Under the pieces are notes generated by a model. The model worked only from the letters and a program-made list of their open reading frames with translations, was not told the origin of the DNA and ran no database searches. This document shows positions 18,177 through 26,253 of a stretch of 64,000 nucleotides of DNA, piece by piece. Positions within the stretch are counted from its first letter, which is position 1; each line of letters starts with the position of its first letter. Made by a program: the position numbers and the translations under genes. The DNA lies in NCBI RefSeq assembly GCF_947501225.1, contig NZ_CANMUW010000003.1, positions 62,001 to 126,000 on the forward strand, in the 5' to 3' direction. This DNA comes from an uncultured Shewanella sp. (lineage in GTDB: Bacteria; Pseudomonadota; Gammaproteobacteria; Enterobacterales; Shewanellaceae).

Positions 18177-18221
18177 GTCGTGGAAATTTAGGGCGTGGAA
18201 GTTTAAACCATGGAAATTATT
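18177..18221. repeat. Three-unit 15-bp tandem repeat at the start of the XRE regulator
   Basis: GTCGTGGAAATTTAG, GGCGTGGAAGTTTAA and ACCATGGAAATTATT follow each other. The third unit contains the ATG of the regulator gene. The repeat replaces the usual ribosome-binding site, since no purine-rich site is visible. Confidence 0.65.
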
Positions 18222-18422
18222 GTAAATTTAGATGTCATGATGGCGGTTCGTAAGGTCAGCTCCAAGGAATTGGCCAAGGCGATTGGAATCACCGAGGCTA
18301 ATCTCTCTTTGCTTAAACGCGGTAAGGTCAAGGGGGTTCGTTTCGAGACTTTGGCGAGTATCTGTGACTATCTGGAGTGCCAGCCCGGAGATATTCTGGA
18401 GTATCGAAAAGCTTCTGAGTGA
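18210..18422 (+). CDS. XRE/Cro-type small transcriptional regulator (YozG-like)
   Basis: The 70-aa protein consists of one helix-turn-helix domain: MAVRKVSSKELAKAIGITEA, then NLSLLKRGKVKGVRFETLAS and ICDYLECQPGDILEY. The N-terminal strand EIIVNLDVMM and the QPGDILEY ending match the YozG/HTH_26 group that pairs with DUF2975 proteins. It probably autoregulates the pair. Start codon choice at 18210 rests on homology of the first strand, because no ribosome site is visible. Confidence 0.88.
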   Translation: MEIIVNLDVMMAVRKVSSKELAKAIGITEANLSLLKRGKVKGVRFETLASICDYLECQPGDILEYRKASE

Positions 18423-18555
18423 GCAGAACTGCAGGATGCGACTAAATATCAATAAAAAGATCCGTCCGGTAAAAAATAGGGGAAACAAGCCGGACGGGAG
18501 CAATGAAATCTATATAACGCTTATATCGGGTAGATATCTCTGTTCTCTTCTCGCT

Positions 18556-19134
18556 CTAGCGTTTGGCGTACTTGGCGATAAGCTTCTCCAGATAGGGCTG
18601 CACATCTTCATCCCCCCAATCTAAATATCCCCGAAGAAAACCGATGAGATTGCCTGAGCCGTCGAATACATAGGTCGCAGGGACAACATCAGCCGGCATG
18701 ACCTGATCGATATCCTTGTTGGGATCAAGCCAGGTCTTATAGTGGGCCAGTCCGTGACTGGCCAGGAAAGGTTTTACCTTTTCACTCTCCTCATCGATGG
18801 AGATCGGCAGAACCACCAGATCATTGTCGATATTGGTCTGACGAATATTCTCCATCTGCGGGATCTCTTTAATGCAGGGGGCGCACCAGGTGGCCCACAG
18901 GTTAACCATTACCACCTTGCCCTTGTACTGCTTGAGGTTTACCTTTCCGCCTTCGGTATCGGTAAAGGTGACATCCGGTACCTCTCTTGCCGATTGCATC
19001 TCAATGAAACGAGACATGATCATAGGCTTATTGATCGGCTCGCCGGTGCTGTAGACTTTATTGGACTTTGCATCGGCAGGCATGAATACAGAGGAGAAGG
19101 CCAGCAGGCAGGTTAGTATGAGTGTCTTATTCAT
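18556..19134 (-). CDS. CcmG/TlpA-like periplasmic thioredoxin of the Sir heme lyase set
   Basis: The product (192 aa) has a Sec signal (cleavage near MPADAKS) and a TlpA/ResA fold with active site WATWCAPCIKEIP. VPATYVFDGSGNLIGFLRGY carries the conserved cis-Pro. CcmG-type proteins reduce apocytochrome cysteines before heme attachment. The chosen ATG overlaps the stop of the CcmH-like gene by eight bases, so the two are coupled. It closes the minus-strand ccmF-ccmH-ccmG-like operon that diverges from sirA. In S. oneidensis the equivalent trio is, as I recall, SirEFG; the mapping of letters is not certain. Confidence 0.9.
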   Translation of the reverse strand: MNKTLILTCLLAFSSVFMPADAKSNKVYSTGEPINKPMIMSRFIEMQSAREVPDVTFTDTEGGKVNLKQYKGKVVMVNLWATWCAPCIKEIPQMENIRQTNIDNDLVVLPISIDEESEKVKPFLASHGLAHYKTWLDPNKDIDQVMPADVVPATYVFDGSGNLIGFLRGYLDWGDEDVQPYLEKLIAKYAKR

Positions 19135-19555
19135 AGGATTTACCATTATTTCTTTGATGTTTATGTTGCTCACGGATAAGCATTGTGGCGGTGGCAATAA
19201 TAGTCAGTAGAAGAAAAATAGGGCCGAGCCAGAGAATAGCCGTTGCTGTGGAGAAACTGGGTTGATACTTAATCTTTTCCCCGTAACGCTGAACAAGGAA
19301 TTCGATAATGGCCTGTTTAGATTCGCCCTGCTCTAACATAAGGAAAATTTGGGCCTTTAATTCATGTGCTATGGGAGCCTGTGAGTCAAAAAGATTCTGG
19401 TTTACCGACATGGGACAGCGCAGTTCATGGGAGATTTCAAAGCCAAGATCCCGGATCTGATCTTGGGTGTAGCTGTTTTTACCCGTCGAAGTGCCAGCGG
19501 CCACAGCGCTCATGCTCAGGCTGAGTAATAGCAACAAGATCATGGTACGCATCAT
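19127..19555 (-). CDS. CcmH/NrfF-like heme lyase subunit lacking one redox cysteine
   Basis: The 142-aa product has a signal or anchor peptide, the CcmH three-helix domain (ELRCPMSVNQNLFDS, HELKAQIFLMLEQGES, VQRYGEKIKYQPSFS) and one C-terminal membrane helix followed by a basic tail. The canonical LRCxxCQNQ motif reads LRCPMSVNQ here, so the second cysteine is serine. The ATG overlaps the CcmF-like stop by four bases (ATGA). It presumably presents apo-SirA to the CcmF-like lyase. A one-cysteine form implies a changed thiol mechanism, perhaps linked to the CX15CH heme site. Confidence 0.9.
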   Translation of the reverse strand: MMRTMILLLLLSLSMSAVAAGTSTGKNSYTQDQIRDLGFEISHELRCPMSVNQNLFDSQAPIAHELKAQIFLMLEQGESKQAIIEFLVQRYGEKIKYQPSFSTATAILWLGPIFLLLTIIATATMLIREQHKHQRNNGKSYE

Positions 19556-21522
19556 GCGACTCCCTCTATTGTGACGGCAAGGGAGCCGCAACTCGAAGAG
19601 GCGCTATTTTGCACCCGTAAGCGATTGAAACAGCTGAGTGCAGCTATGGCGCCACCAAGCATCATCAATAGCCCGCCAATCCAGATCCAACAGGCAAGCG
19701 GCTTATAGCTGATACGGATGAGGTATTCTGTATCGCTGAGCTGTAGGCCACTGGATACATAAAGGTCTCTGAATAGGTTACGCATTATGCCGGCCTTGGA
19801 CACCTCCATGGCATTGCTTTTGAAAGTCTGGCGCTGAGGCGTGATGTAGCCGATAAACTCATCATCGGCGTCTGTTACACGGATATTGGCCTGAATAGCG
19901 GTATAGCTCTTCTCATCTACCTTGATGGTATCTTCATACACGAAGGTGTAGCCGGCGACGACCTTGCCTTGTCCCGGGCCCATTCTCAGCAGCTCCTGCT
20001 GCTCGAAATTTGAAACCGATGTTGCACCAATTATGCTGATAGCGACTCCCAGGTGGGCGATGAACATCGCCGATTTTCTGACAACGCCTGCTACTCCCCT
20101 GTCACGTAAATGAAATACCAGATAGCTTAAGCAGATGAGCAACCAGGTAGCCGATGTGGTGCCAAGTAGTAGCCAGAGGTTAAACCCGGAGCCGGTCAGC
20201 ATACTCAGGGCTTCGGCGATAGCGAGGGAGATGATAAAGAGTACGATCAAGGGGCGCAGTGCCGAGAACTTCTCTCTTTGCCATGAGATTAACGGTGCCG
20301 CTCCCATCAACAGCACGGCTATGAAAGTGAGGGGGATGAAGATGCTGTTAAAGTAGGGGGCTCCGACTGAGAGGGTGCCGATATCGAGCAGCTCAAACAG
20401 CAGTGGATAGAAGGTGCCGAGCAGTACAGATATGGCGGCGACCACTAGGACAATGTTTCCCAGTAATATCACACTATCTCTCGAGATCAGTGTGAAATTA
20501 AGCTCTGATTTGATCTGATTAGCTTTCAGCGCGAAAAGGGTTAAGGCACCACATACAAATACGCCGAGCAGGAACAGAATCGACATCCCTCGGGTGGGAT
20601 CCGATGCGAAGGCATGCACCGACTGCACGATTCCGGAGCGCACAAGGAAAGTGCCCAGCAGGCTTAGAGAGAAGGCCAGCAGGCATAGGAGCAGAGTCGT
20701 CACCTTAAAACTGTCTCGCCTGTGGCTCAAGACCACAGAGTGCAGTAGTGCAGTTGCGACCAGCCAAGGAATGAAAGAGGCATTTTCAACCGGATCCCAG
20801 AACCACCAACCACCCCAGCCCAGTTCGTTATATGCCCACCATGAACCGAAGGCGTTACCCCCTGTCAGGAATACCCATGCCAGCAAAACCCAGGGGCGCA
20901 GGTAGCTTGCATGAGTGCGAGTTAGCCTGCCACCTAGCAGAGCCGCAATGGCGGCGGCGAAGGTCACAGTCAGACCCACATAGCCTAAAAACAGTAGTGG
21001 TGGGTGAAAGATTAATCCTATGTCCTGCAGTATGGGATTAAGGTCGCGCCCCTCTATCGGAAAGTTTGGCAGTAACCTGGCAAAAGGGTTGGAGGTAAAC
21101 AGCATAAACAGGTTAAACCCGGCAATTACCGAGGCTAATATTGCGATCAACCGACCTGTAAATAAGCGATCCTGGTATTTGGAAGAGAAAACTATGGCGC
21201 AGCCCCAGATGGCGATGGCGACAACCCAAAACAGCATCGAGCCTTCGTGGCTTCCCCAGACTGCGGCGACCTTATAGAGCAGCGCCAGTTGTGTATTGGA
21301 GTGGTTGGCAACATAGGCAACGGAGAAGTCATCGGTAATAAACGAAACAAGCAGGCAAAAGATAGAGGCCGTTATTGTAAAAGTCATTAATCCGGTTATT
21401 GTTTTTACGTAGCTGAACAGATAATGGTTATTTGTCTTTATGGCTGCGAGAGGAATAACTGCAAGTAGTATGGCAGATATAGTACTGATAATTAGAAATA
21501 TAAGTCCGAGTTCTGGGATCAT
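19552..21522 (-). CDS. CcmF/NrfE-like cytochrome c heme lyase dedicated to SirA
   Basis: This 656-aa inner-membrane protein has about 15 hydrophobic segments and the full WWD signature (GWGGWWFWDPVENASFIPWL, about residues 230-249). Conserved features flank it: KVAAVWGSHEGSMLFWV and GIVQSVHAFASDPTRG. A periplasmic domain of about 100 residues precedes the last helix. CcmF joins heme delivered by CcmE to apocytochrome. S. oneidensis has an equivalent gene next to sirA, thought to handle the unusual CX15CH heme. It is divergent from sirA copy 1 and is the only such gene here for two SirA proteins. Confidence 0.94.
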   Translation of the reverse strand: MIPELGLIFLIISTISAILLAVIPLAAIKTNNHYLFSYVKTITGLMTFTITASIFCLLVSFITDDFSVAYVANHSNTQLALLYKVAAVWGSHEGSMLFWVVAIAIWGCAIVFSSKYQDRLFTGRLIAILASVIAGFNLFMLFTSNPFARLLPNFPIEGRDLNPILQDIGLIFHPPLLFLGYVGLTVTFAAAIAALLGGRLTRTHASYLRPWVLLAWVFLTGGNAFGSWWAYNELGWGGWWFWDPVENASFIPWLVATALLHSVVLSHRRDSFKVTTLLLCLLAFSLSLLGTFLVRSGIVQSVHAFASDPTRGMSILFLLGVFVCGALTLFALKANQIKSELNFTLISRDSVILLGNIVLVVAAISVLLGTFYPLLFELLDIGTLSVGAPYFNSIFIPLTFIAVLLMGAAPLISWQREKFSALRPLIVLFIISLAIAEALSMLTGSGFNLWLLLGTTSATWLLICLSYLVFHLRDRGVAGVVRKSAMFIAHLGVAISIIGATSVSNFEQQELLRMGPGQGKVVAGYTFVYEDTIKVDEKSYTAIQANIRVTDADDEFIGYITPQRQTFKSNAMEVSKAGIMRNLFRDLYVSSGLQLSDTEYLIRISYKPLACWIWIGGLLMMLGGAIAALSCFNRLRVQNSASSSCGSLAVTIEGVA

Positions 21523-22066
21523 CTTAATTAACTCTCTTTTCCCGATAGACTTTATGTATAGAATCTATCCTGTTAGCAAAAAATAATATTAGTTTCTCAA
21601 CGTTGTTTTATGTTAATGAAATTAGTTCCCCAGAAATCGGTCAGCATATAAATCAGTGACAATAAACAGCTTAGGTATATAGCAGTCATACTAAATCTGC
21701 GTTAAGGGTAGGGTATATTAGTCATAGTTTTTGTGACCTCGTCAGCCTTTATTGAACTGAATAAGTCATCTCACCTTTTTTCACATCTGAGTGGGACTTT
21801 TTTAGATCCTTTTAGATCTCAAAGCTGGCTAAAATAGCTGAAAAACAGTGGGCCACTCTTGGTGTAGGTCGTTGTTTTTATGTTGTTTTCACGTTTTTTT
21901 TACTGTCTGTATTTTCCCGTGTCTCATTTCTTGCTGTCACTCGTATTTTTTGCCAAACAATTATGGAAAATAGCCTCAACTCAATTGTTTTAGTTGTTCG
22001 GCTAAACAAGTGAGCTGCTTAGTTGAGTGATTATAAAACGATGAAAACTAGGAGAGAGTAGGAGAG
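21523..22066. other. Divergent promoter region, heme lyase operon / sirA copy 1
   Basis: No gene is seen in these AT-rich 544 bases. The region carries the divergent promoters and the shared sirA box near its right end. AGGAGAG precedes the sirA ATG. TTTTTGTGACCT at about 21728 resembles a CRP half-site, but its partner is poor. Confidence 0.5.
21962..22001 (+). promoter_or_regulatory. Conserved upstream box of sirA copy 1
   Basis: This 40-base segment aligns without gaps to 33798-33837 upstream of sirA copy 2, with 28 of 40 bases the same by eye. Fixed cores are TATGGARAATAGC and, after five variable bases, CTCARTTGTTT. It lies 105 bases before the sirA start, where an activator site would sit. 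The adjacent ToxR-like regulators are the natural candidates; that assignment is inference. Confidence 0.55.
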
Positions 22067-24106
22067 ATGATGAAAAACTGGAAACTAAAAGCAGCCACAG
22101 GTTTGCTGTTTTGTTTCACCGTGTCGGCTAATGTTAATGCAGCTGGTGGTAAATATAACAGTGTACCTGAGATGGGTGAGTCGGCAAAAGCTGCAATTGC
22201 CAATTATCAAGGAACAGAAGAAACAAAAGGTGTTAAATCACTTCACGATTATGTTGTTCAAGAAAGTGAGTTGTTTGATTTTTTATTCCAAAACCACCCT
22301 ATGTTTAAATATCACGAAGAGGGCAACCTCATAGGTGAATATCATATTAGTGACCGTGGTGAAGAGTATTTTGATACGGGCAACTCACCTAAATATAGTG
22401 AACGTGTAGGACGCCCGAGTGCGGTGCAATATCGTCTGGGGGCAAAATCGACTCTTGATTTTCCTAATAACTTTGTTGGTCCGGAGAAGTGTGGTGAGTG
22501 TCATGCGGTTCAGTATGAGAAGTGGCAGCGTTCCCGCCACGCTAACGTGGTTCGCTTCCCAAGTGAAATTACCGACAAAGAGGTGCCAAATGGTGATCTA
22601 AGCGCGCGCCTCTACGGTAGTGAAGCCGGGATGTTACCGGATGGAATTCAGCCAGATGATGTTTATGCAATTATTGGTACACCGCGTACTAAATACGGTC
22701 TACTCGATAACTACTTAGTGCGTGGCACTTACCATATACGTGATGGCTTGCTTTCTGAAGGCACGGGTAAGATGGTTGCCGGTGCTAATCAGTTCTCACG
22801 TGGTTGGGCCGAGTGGCTAACTCCTGAGATGGCTAAGAAGATCAACAAGGTCATCCCTGAGTTTCCAACAAAGATTGAAGATTTTGGTGGGTCAGGTTCT
22901 CACCAGTGGGGCATGAGCTCTTACGGTGCTAAGTACGAAAAGGAGATGCTGTTTCAACCTGGTAGCTCATATTGTGAAATGTGTCATACCTACAAGTTCG
23001 ACTTCCAATCTAAGCAGGAGTTCTTCGACGCGCTAGGTGATAGCAAGAAGCTTCAGGAGCACACAATCTCCAAAGGTATCTCTTGTGAGGAGTGTCATGG
23101 CGCGGGTGGTCACCTCGATGGTGGCACCGGTGGTATGCAGTCTAACTGTGAACGTTGTCACCAGCGTTTCAACTTCGTCGATGAGTTAGCCGACACCGAG
23201 AAAGGCCAGGAGAAGATGGAATATGCCTTTGGTGTGAAGATGAAGTCTGCCTGTCCATCTTGTGGTACCGAAGGTTCACAGATGTTTGCTTCTGCTCACT
23301 ATGAGAAGGGGATGCGTTGTACGACTTGTCACGATCCACATGAAGTTACCGATGGAAACTTCCTCTCTGGTTTCACTAAGCCAAAACTGAAGAAAGATTG
23401 TGTTGATTGTCACGAGGCGCAGGCGACTATCGCTGCGAACACTGATACTCACAGCAATCAAACCTGTCAGAGCTGTCACATGCCTGCCATGGGTAGCTGT
23501 GAAAACTTCACAGCGGTTCAGTTCCCTGATATGGCCGGTTTCGATGCTGTTCGTAAATCCCATATGTGGAAAATTGATGTTCATCCGGAGCGAAAGACAC
23601 TTAACCCGCCTGAAGGTAAGCCACGCGACTCAGCTGTAAAAGGCTGGACTGTAGCTAAGAACGAAGAAGACCGTAACTATCTGGATCTTATGTGGTCATG
23701 TGCCCGTACTTCAGTATCTGATCATGACAACGTTGAGAATAAAGGCTGTCACAGCCCATTCCAGTCAGAGCTTGAAACTGGCATGCACTACGATGATCAG
23801 ATGGAGATCTACGGTGAAGTGATGAAGTGGCAGACACCGGTTAAAGAGGTATATGCACAAGTTGAGCAAGCACTTGTTCGTATCGATCAGCTTCTTGAGG
23901 TCACTAAGCTACCAACAGAAGAGAAGACTCAGGTGTTGATGTTAGCTGAGAAGGCGCAAGAGACGGTCGATCTCATTAAGAAAGACGGTTCCTGGGGAGT
24001 ACACGGTTTCCGTTACAGCCAGAAGCGTCTGGATGCAGCACTGACTTATGTTACGCAAGCTCAGAAGATACTGGATGGTAATGGTTACACAGCCAAAGCT
24101 AACTAA
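22067..24106 (+). CDS. sirA: Octaheme sulfite reductase SirA/MccA, copy 1
   Basis: The 679-aa periplasmic enzyme reduces sulfite to sulfide. A Sec signal ends near NVNAAGG (about residue 26). Seven CXXCH sites appear in order: CGECH, CEMCH, CEECH, CERCH, CTTCH, CVDCH and CQSCH. An eighth site has 15 residues between its cysteines (Cys545 to Cys561-His562), the hallmark of MccA/SirA. Cys396-Pro-Ser-Cys399 is followed by Gly, so it is not a heme site; with Cys478 (MGSCENF) it is the likely source of the two copper-binding cysteines known from MccA. The end is a helical bundle. AGGAGAG precedes the start. Confidence 0.95.
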   Translation: MMKNWKLKAATGLLFCFTVSANVNAAGGKYNSVPEMGESAKAAIANYQGTEETKGVKSLHDYVVQESELFDFLFQNHPMFKYHEEGNLIGEYHISDRGEEYFDTGNSPKYSERVGRPSAVQYRLGAKSTLDFPNNFVGPEKCGECHAVQYEKWQRSRHANVVRFPSEITDKEVPNGDLSARLYGSEAGMLPDGIQPDDVYAIIGTPRTKYGLLDNYLVRGTYHIRDGLLSEGTGKMVAGANQFSRGWAEWLTPEMAKKINKVIPEFPTKIEDFGGSGSHQWGMSSYGAKYEKEMLFQPGSSYCEMCHTYKFDFQSKQEFFDALGDSKKLQEHTISKGISCEECHGAGGHLDGGTGGMQSNCERCHQRFNFVDELADTEKGQEKMEYAFGVKMKSACPSCGTEGSQMFASAHYEKGMRCTTCHDPHEVTDGNFLSGFTKPKLKKDCVDCHEAQATIAANTDTHSNQTCQSCHMPAMGSCENFTAVQFPDMAGFDAVRKSHMWKIDVHPERKTLNPPEGKPRDSAVKGWTVAKNEEDRNYLDLMWSCARTSVSDHDNVENKGCHSPFQSELETGMHYDDQMEIYGEVMKWQTPVKEVYAQVEQALVRIDQLLEVTKLPTEEKTQVLMLAEKAQETVDLIKKDGSWGVHGFRYSQKRLDAALTYVTQAQKILDGNGYTAKAN

Positions 24107-24123
24107 TCACTGAGTTGTTACCC

Positions 24124-24158
24124 GCTTCGAGCATCTCTATGAATGAGATGTTCGAAGC
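24124..24158 (+). promoter_or_regulatory. Intercistronic hairpin after sirA copy 1
   Basis: GCTTCGAGCATCTC (24124-24137) pairs with GAGATGTTCGAAGC (24145-24158) over 14 positions, one a G-U wobble, with a 7-nt loop. No T-tract follows. It begins 17 bases after the sirA stop. It probably caps or stabilises sirA mRNA and lowers read-through into accessory genes. Confidence 0.65.
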
Positions 24159-24174
24159 AAATATGAGAATTATT

Positions 24175-24603
24175 ATGAATAAAGTACTTGGAATAATATT
24201 TTTAACTCTCTTTTTAACTGCATTATCTCCAACCAGTTCTGCTGGAGGAGGTTCGGAAATGGCTCCAGCTAAATATCATGAGTTCCAATTAAACACCATC
24301 ACCATGATGGAAGCTGAAACATTGGTCGGAAAGAAAGGTGTTTACTTTTTCGATGTCAACACATTGGAACTGTGGGCAGAAGGATATATTCCAGGCGCTG
24401 TCTATTTTAATGTTAGAGATTGGAAGAAATTACTGCCAGAAAATAAAGATGCAGAGATGATCTTTTATTGTGCAAATCGATTGTGCAATGCAAGTGAAAT
24501 AGCGGCGAGAGCTGTAATGAAACTGGGCTATACCGGTGTTAGACAGATGCCCGATGGTATTTATGGTTGGAGGTTGTCTAATCGACAAACTGAGCGACCA
24601 TAA
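24175..24603 (+). CDS. Periplasmic rhodanese-like protein, sir copy 1
   Basis: The 142-aa protein has a Sec signal (cleavage near SAGGG) and a single rhodanese domain: TLVGKKGVYFFDVNTLELWA, GYIPGAVYFNVRDW, then the loop FYCANRLCNASEIAARAV and GYTGVRQMPDGIYGW. The first Cys of CANRLC is at the position of the persulfide-forming cysteine; a second Cys in the same loop is unusual. It could move sulfane sulfur around the sulfite reductase. The start at 24175 matches the start of copy 2; a longer frame begins at a TTG without support. Confidence 0.88.
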   Translation: MNKVLGIIFLTLFLTALSPTSSAGGGSEMAPAKYHEFQLNTITMMEAETLVGKKGVYFFDVNTLELWAEGYIPGAVYFNVRDWKKLLPENKDAEMIFYCANRLCNASEIAARAVMKLGYTGVRQMPDGIYGWRLSNRQTERP

Positions 24604-24658
24604 AATTAGTTGTTACATCATCGAGTAAAGTTAACCCTTAATTAATATAGAGTGATTT

Positions 24659-25462
24659 ATGAAAGTGTTTAAAAAAAGTATCCTTGCAATCTCATGTTTA
24701 CCACTATTTTTATCTGTGCAATGTATAGCAGAGACTGAATTGTCAGCCGATAACAATAAAGAGTCATATAGTATCGGTGCATCTTTTGGTAATTATATTT
24801 CGAGTCAACTGTATAGTCAGACACAGTTAGGCGCAGAGGTCGATGTCGATATCGTCGTTGAAGGCCTGCTCGACGCATTGAAAGGGAAATCAAAGCTATC
24901 AGATGAGGATATTCTCTCTTATCTCAATATTAGAGTCGAGAAATTAAATGCGGCTAAGGAAGAGAAGGATAAAGACCTTGCACTTAAAAACTTAGTTGCC
25001 GGTGAGAAGTTTTTAGCCGATAACAAAAAAAGTGCCGATGTGAGAGTGACCGAGTCTGGTCTGCAGTATGAAATCATTAGTCAAGGTAGTGGCGCAATGC
25101 CACAAGCGAATGATGTCGTAACTGTTCACTATAAAGGTTACCTCATTGATGGAACCGAATTTGATAACTCTTACTCCCGTGATGAACCCAATCGCTTCTC
25201 ACTTGTTACTGTGATTGAAGGTTGGCAAGAGGGCCTGCAACTGATGAAGGAGGGAGCCAAATATAAGTTTAATATCCCTTCAGAACTTGCTTATGGCGAG
25301 CGTCAGGTTGGGGTGATCTCACCCAACTCAGCTTTAGTATTTGAAGTTGAATTAGTCAAGGTTGAAGCGCCGGGTGAAAATTCTCATGGCATGGGGCTTT
25401 CTCTTTCAAGCATGGGCGGGATGGGCATGGGTGGCATGATGGGTGCCAATCCTCATAAATAA
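24659..25462 (+). CDS. FKBP-type peptidyl-prolyl isomerase with Met/His-rich tail, sir copy 1
   Basis: The 267-aa periplasmic protein has a signal peptide (to about residue 24) and a dimerisation domain as in FkpA (SYSIGASFGNYISSQLYSQ and helices, about residues 35-120). The FKBP domain spans about residues 130-235: VHYKGYLIDGTEFDNSYSRD, VIEGWQEGLQLMKEGAKYKF, IPSELAYGERQVG, PNSALVFEVELVKV. The last 25 residues contain six methionines and two histidines among glycines, a typical soft-metal binding composition. A PPIase (MccB) also accompanies MccA in Wolinella. Folding of SirA and copper handling are the likely roles. Confidence 0.92.
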   Translation: MKVFKKSILAISCLPLFLSVQCIAETELSADNNKESYSIGASFGNYISSQLYSQTQLGAEVDVDIVVEGLLDALKGKSKLSDEDILSYLNIRVEKLNAAKEEKDKDLALKNLVAGEKFLADNKKSADVRVTESGLQYEIISQGSGAMPQANDVVTVHYKGYLIDGTEFDNSYSRDEPNRFSLVTVIEGWQEGLQLMKEGAKYKFNIPSELAYGERQVGVISPNSALVFEVELVKVEAPGENSHGMGLSLSSMGGMGMGGMMGANPHK

Positions 25463-25494
25463 GCACCAAGTTCGCAGTTAAAGAGAAATCCATT

Positions 25495-26199
25495 ATGACT
25501 ATATTACTAATTAGCATTGTTATTATTTGTATATTGCTGCTGATGACATTGTTTGGTCATCATACATTATATGGAATTAAACATACTTCATTTTTTAGTA
25601 ATGATAATGAGTTTGACTCTAATCGAATTAAGTGTAAGGGCTCTTGCTTCGTATTTGTAGTGTTATTAAATATTACTGTAGTCGTCAGTATTCTTATTAC
25701 CTACTCCTATTTAGGACGTTACAAGGATATTGATTTTGCCAGAGCCGATACTAATGTCGATTATCTACTCGCTGCGGAAATAAATAGAGCGAGAAAGCAG
25801 GCTGATGAGTATCCGAACGATAAATCTATGCTCATGAGCTTAGCCAGAGTATCAATGGATGGAGGTTTATACCTTGAAGCTGTTGAGGCTTTAGATGAAC
25901 TGCTGGAATATATGGGTGATGATGCCGAAGTTTTCGGATTAAAAGCGACGGCATTATATTATAAGAACAATCGTTCTATGACTGATGAGGTTAAATTGTT
26001 GACTGAAAGTGCGCTAGCTTTATATCAACATGAGTTCAATGCCAGAGTGTTGTTAGCTAACGATGCTTATATTAATCATGATTATCAAACAGCCATAAAT
26101 CACTGGCAAAATTTGTTAAATAATACTAAGCAGTCATTTAATCGTAGTGCAATTGAGTTTGCGATTAATAATGCACAGAACAATTTAGTCGCTAGATAG
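25495..26199 (+). CDS. CcmI/NrfG-like TPR cytochrome-biogenesis protein, sir copy 1
   Basis: The 234-aa product has two N-terminal membrane helices (about residues 3-20 and 50-70) joined by a cytoplasmic loop. A periplasmic TPR region follows: DYLLAAEINRARKQADEYPN, SMLMSLARVSMDGGLYLEAV, VFGLKATALYYKNNRSM and NARVLLANDAYINHDYQTAI. This is the CcmI/NrfG plan, in which TPRs hold apocytochrome for heme attachment. The gene is visibly AT-rich, with many ATT/ATA codons, compared with sirC and sirD just downstream. Its N-terminal third is poorly conserved against copy 2. Confidence 0.85.
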   Translation: MTILLISIVIICILLLMTLFGHHTLYGIKHTSFFSNDNEFDSNRIKCKGSCFVFVVLLNITVVVSILITYSYLGRYKDIDFARADTNVDYLLAAEINRARKQADEYPNDKSMLMSLARVSMDGGLYLEAVEALDELLEYMGDDAEVFGLKATALYYKNNRSMTDEVKLLTESALALYQHEFNARVLLANDAYINHDYQTAINHWQNLLNNTKQSFNRSAIEFAINNAQNNLVAR

Positions 26200-26253
26200 T
26201 GATTCAAATTAATAAAAATATAGTTCGCCTGATGGTGAATATCGGAGGATGCT

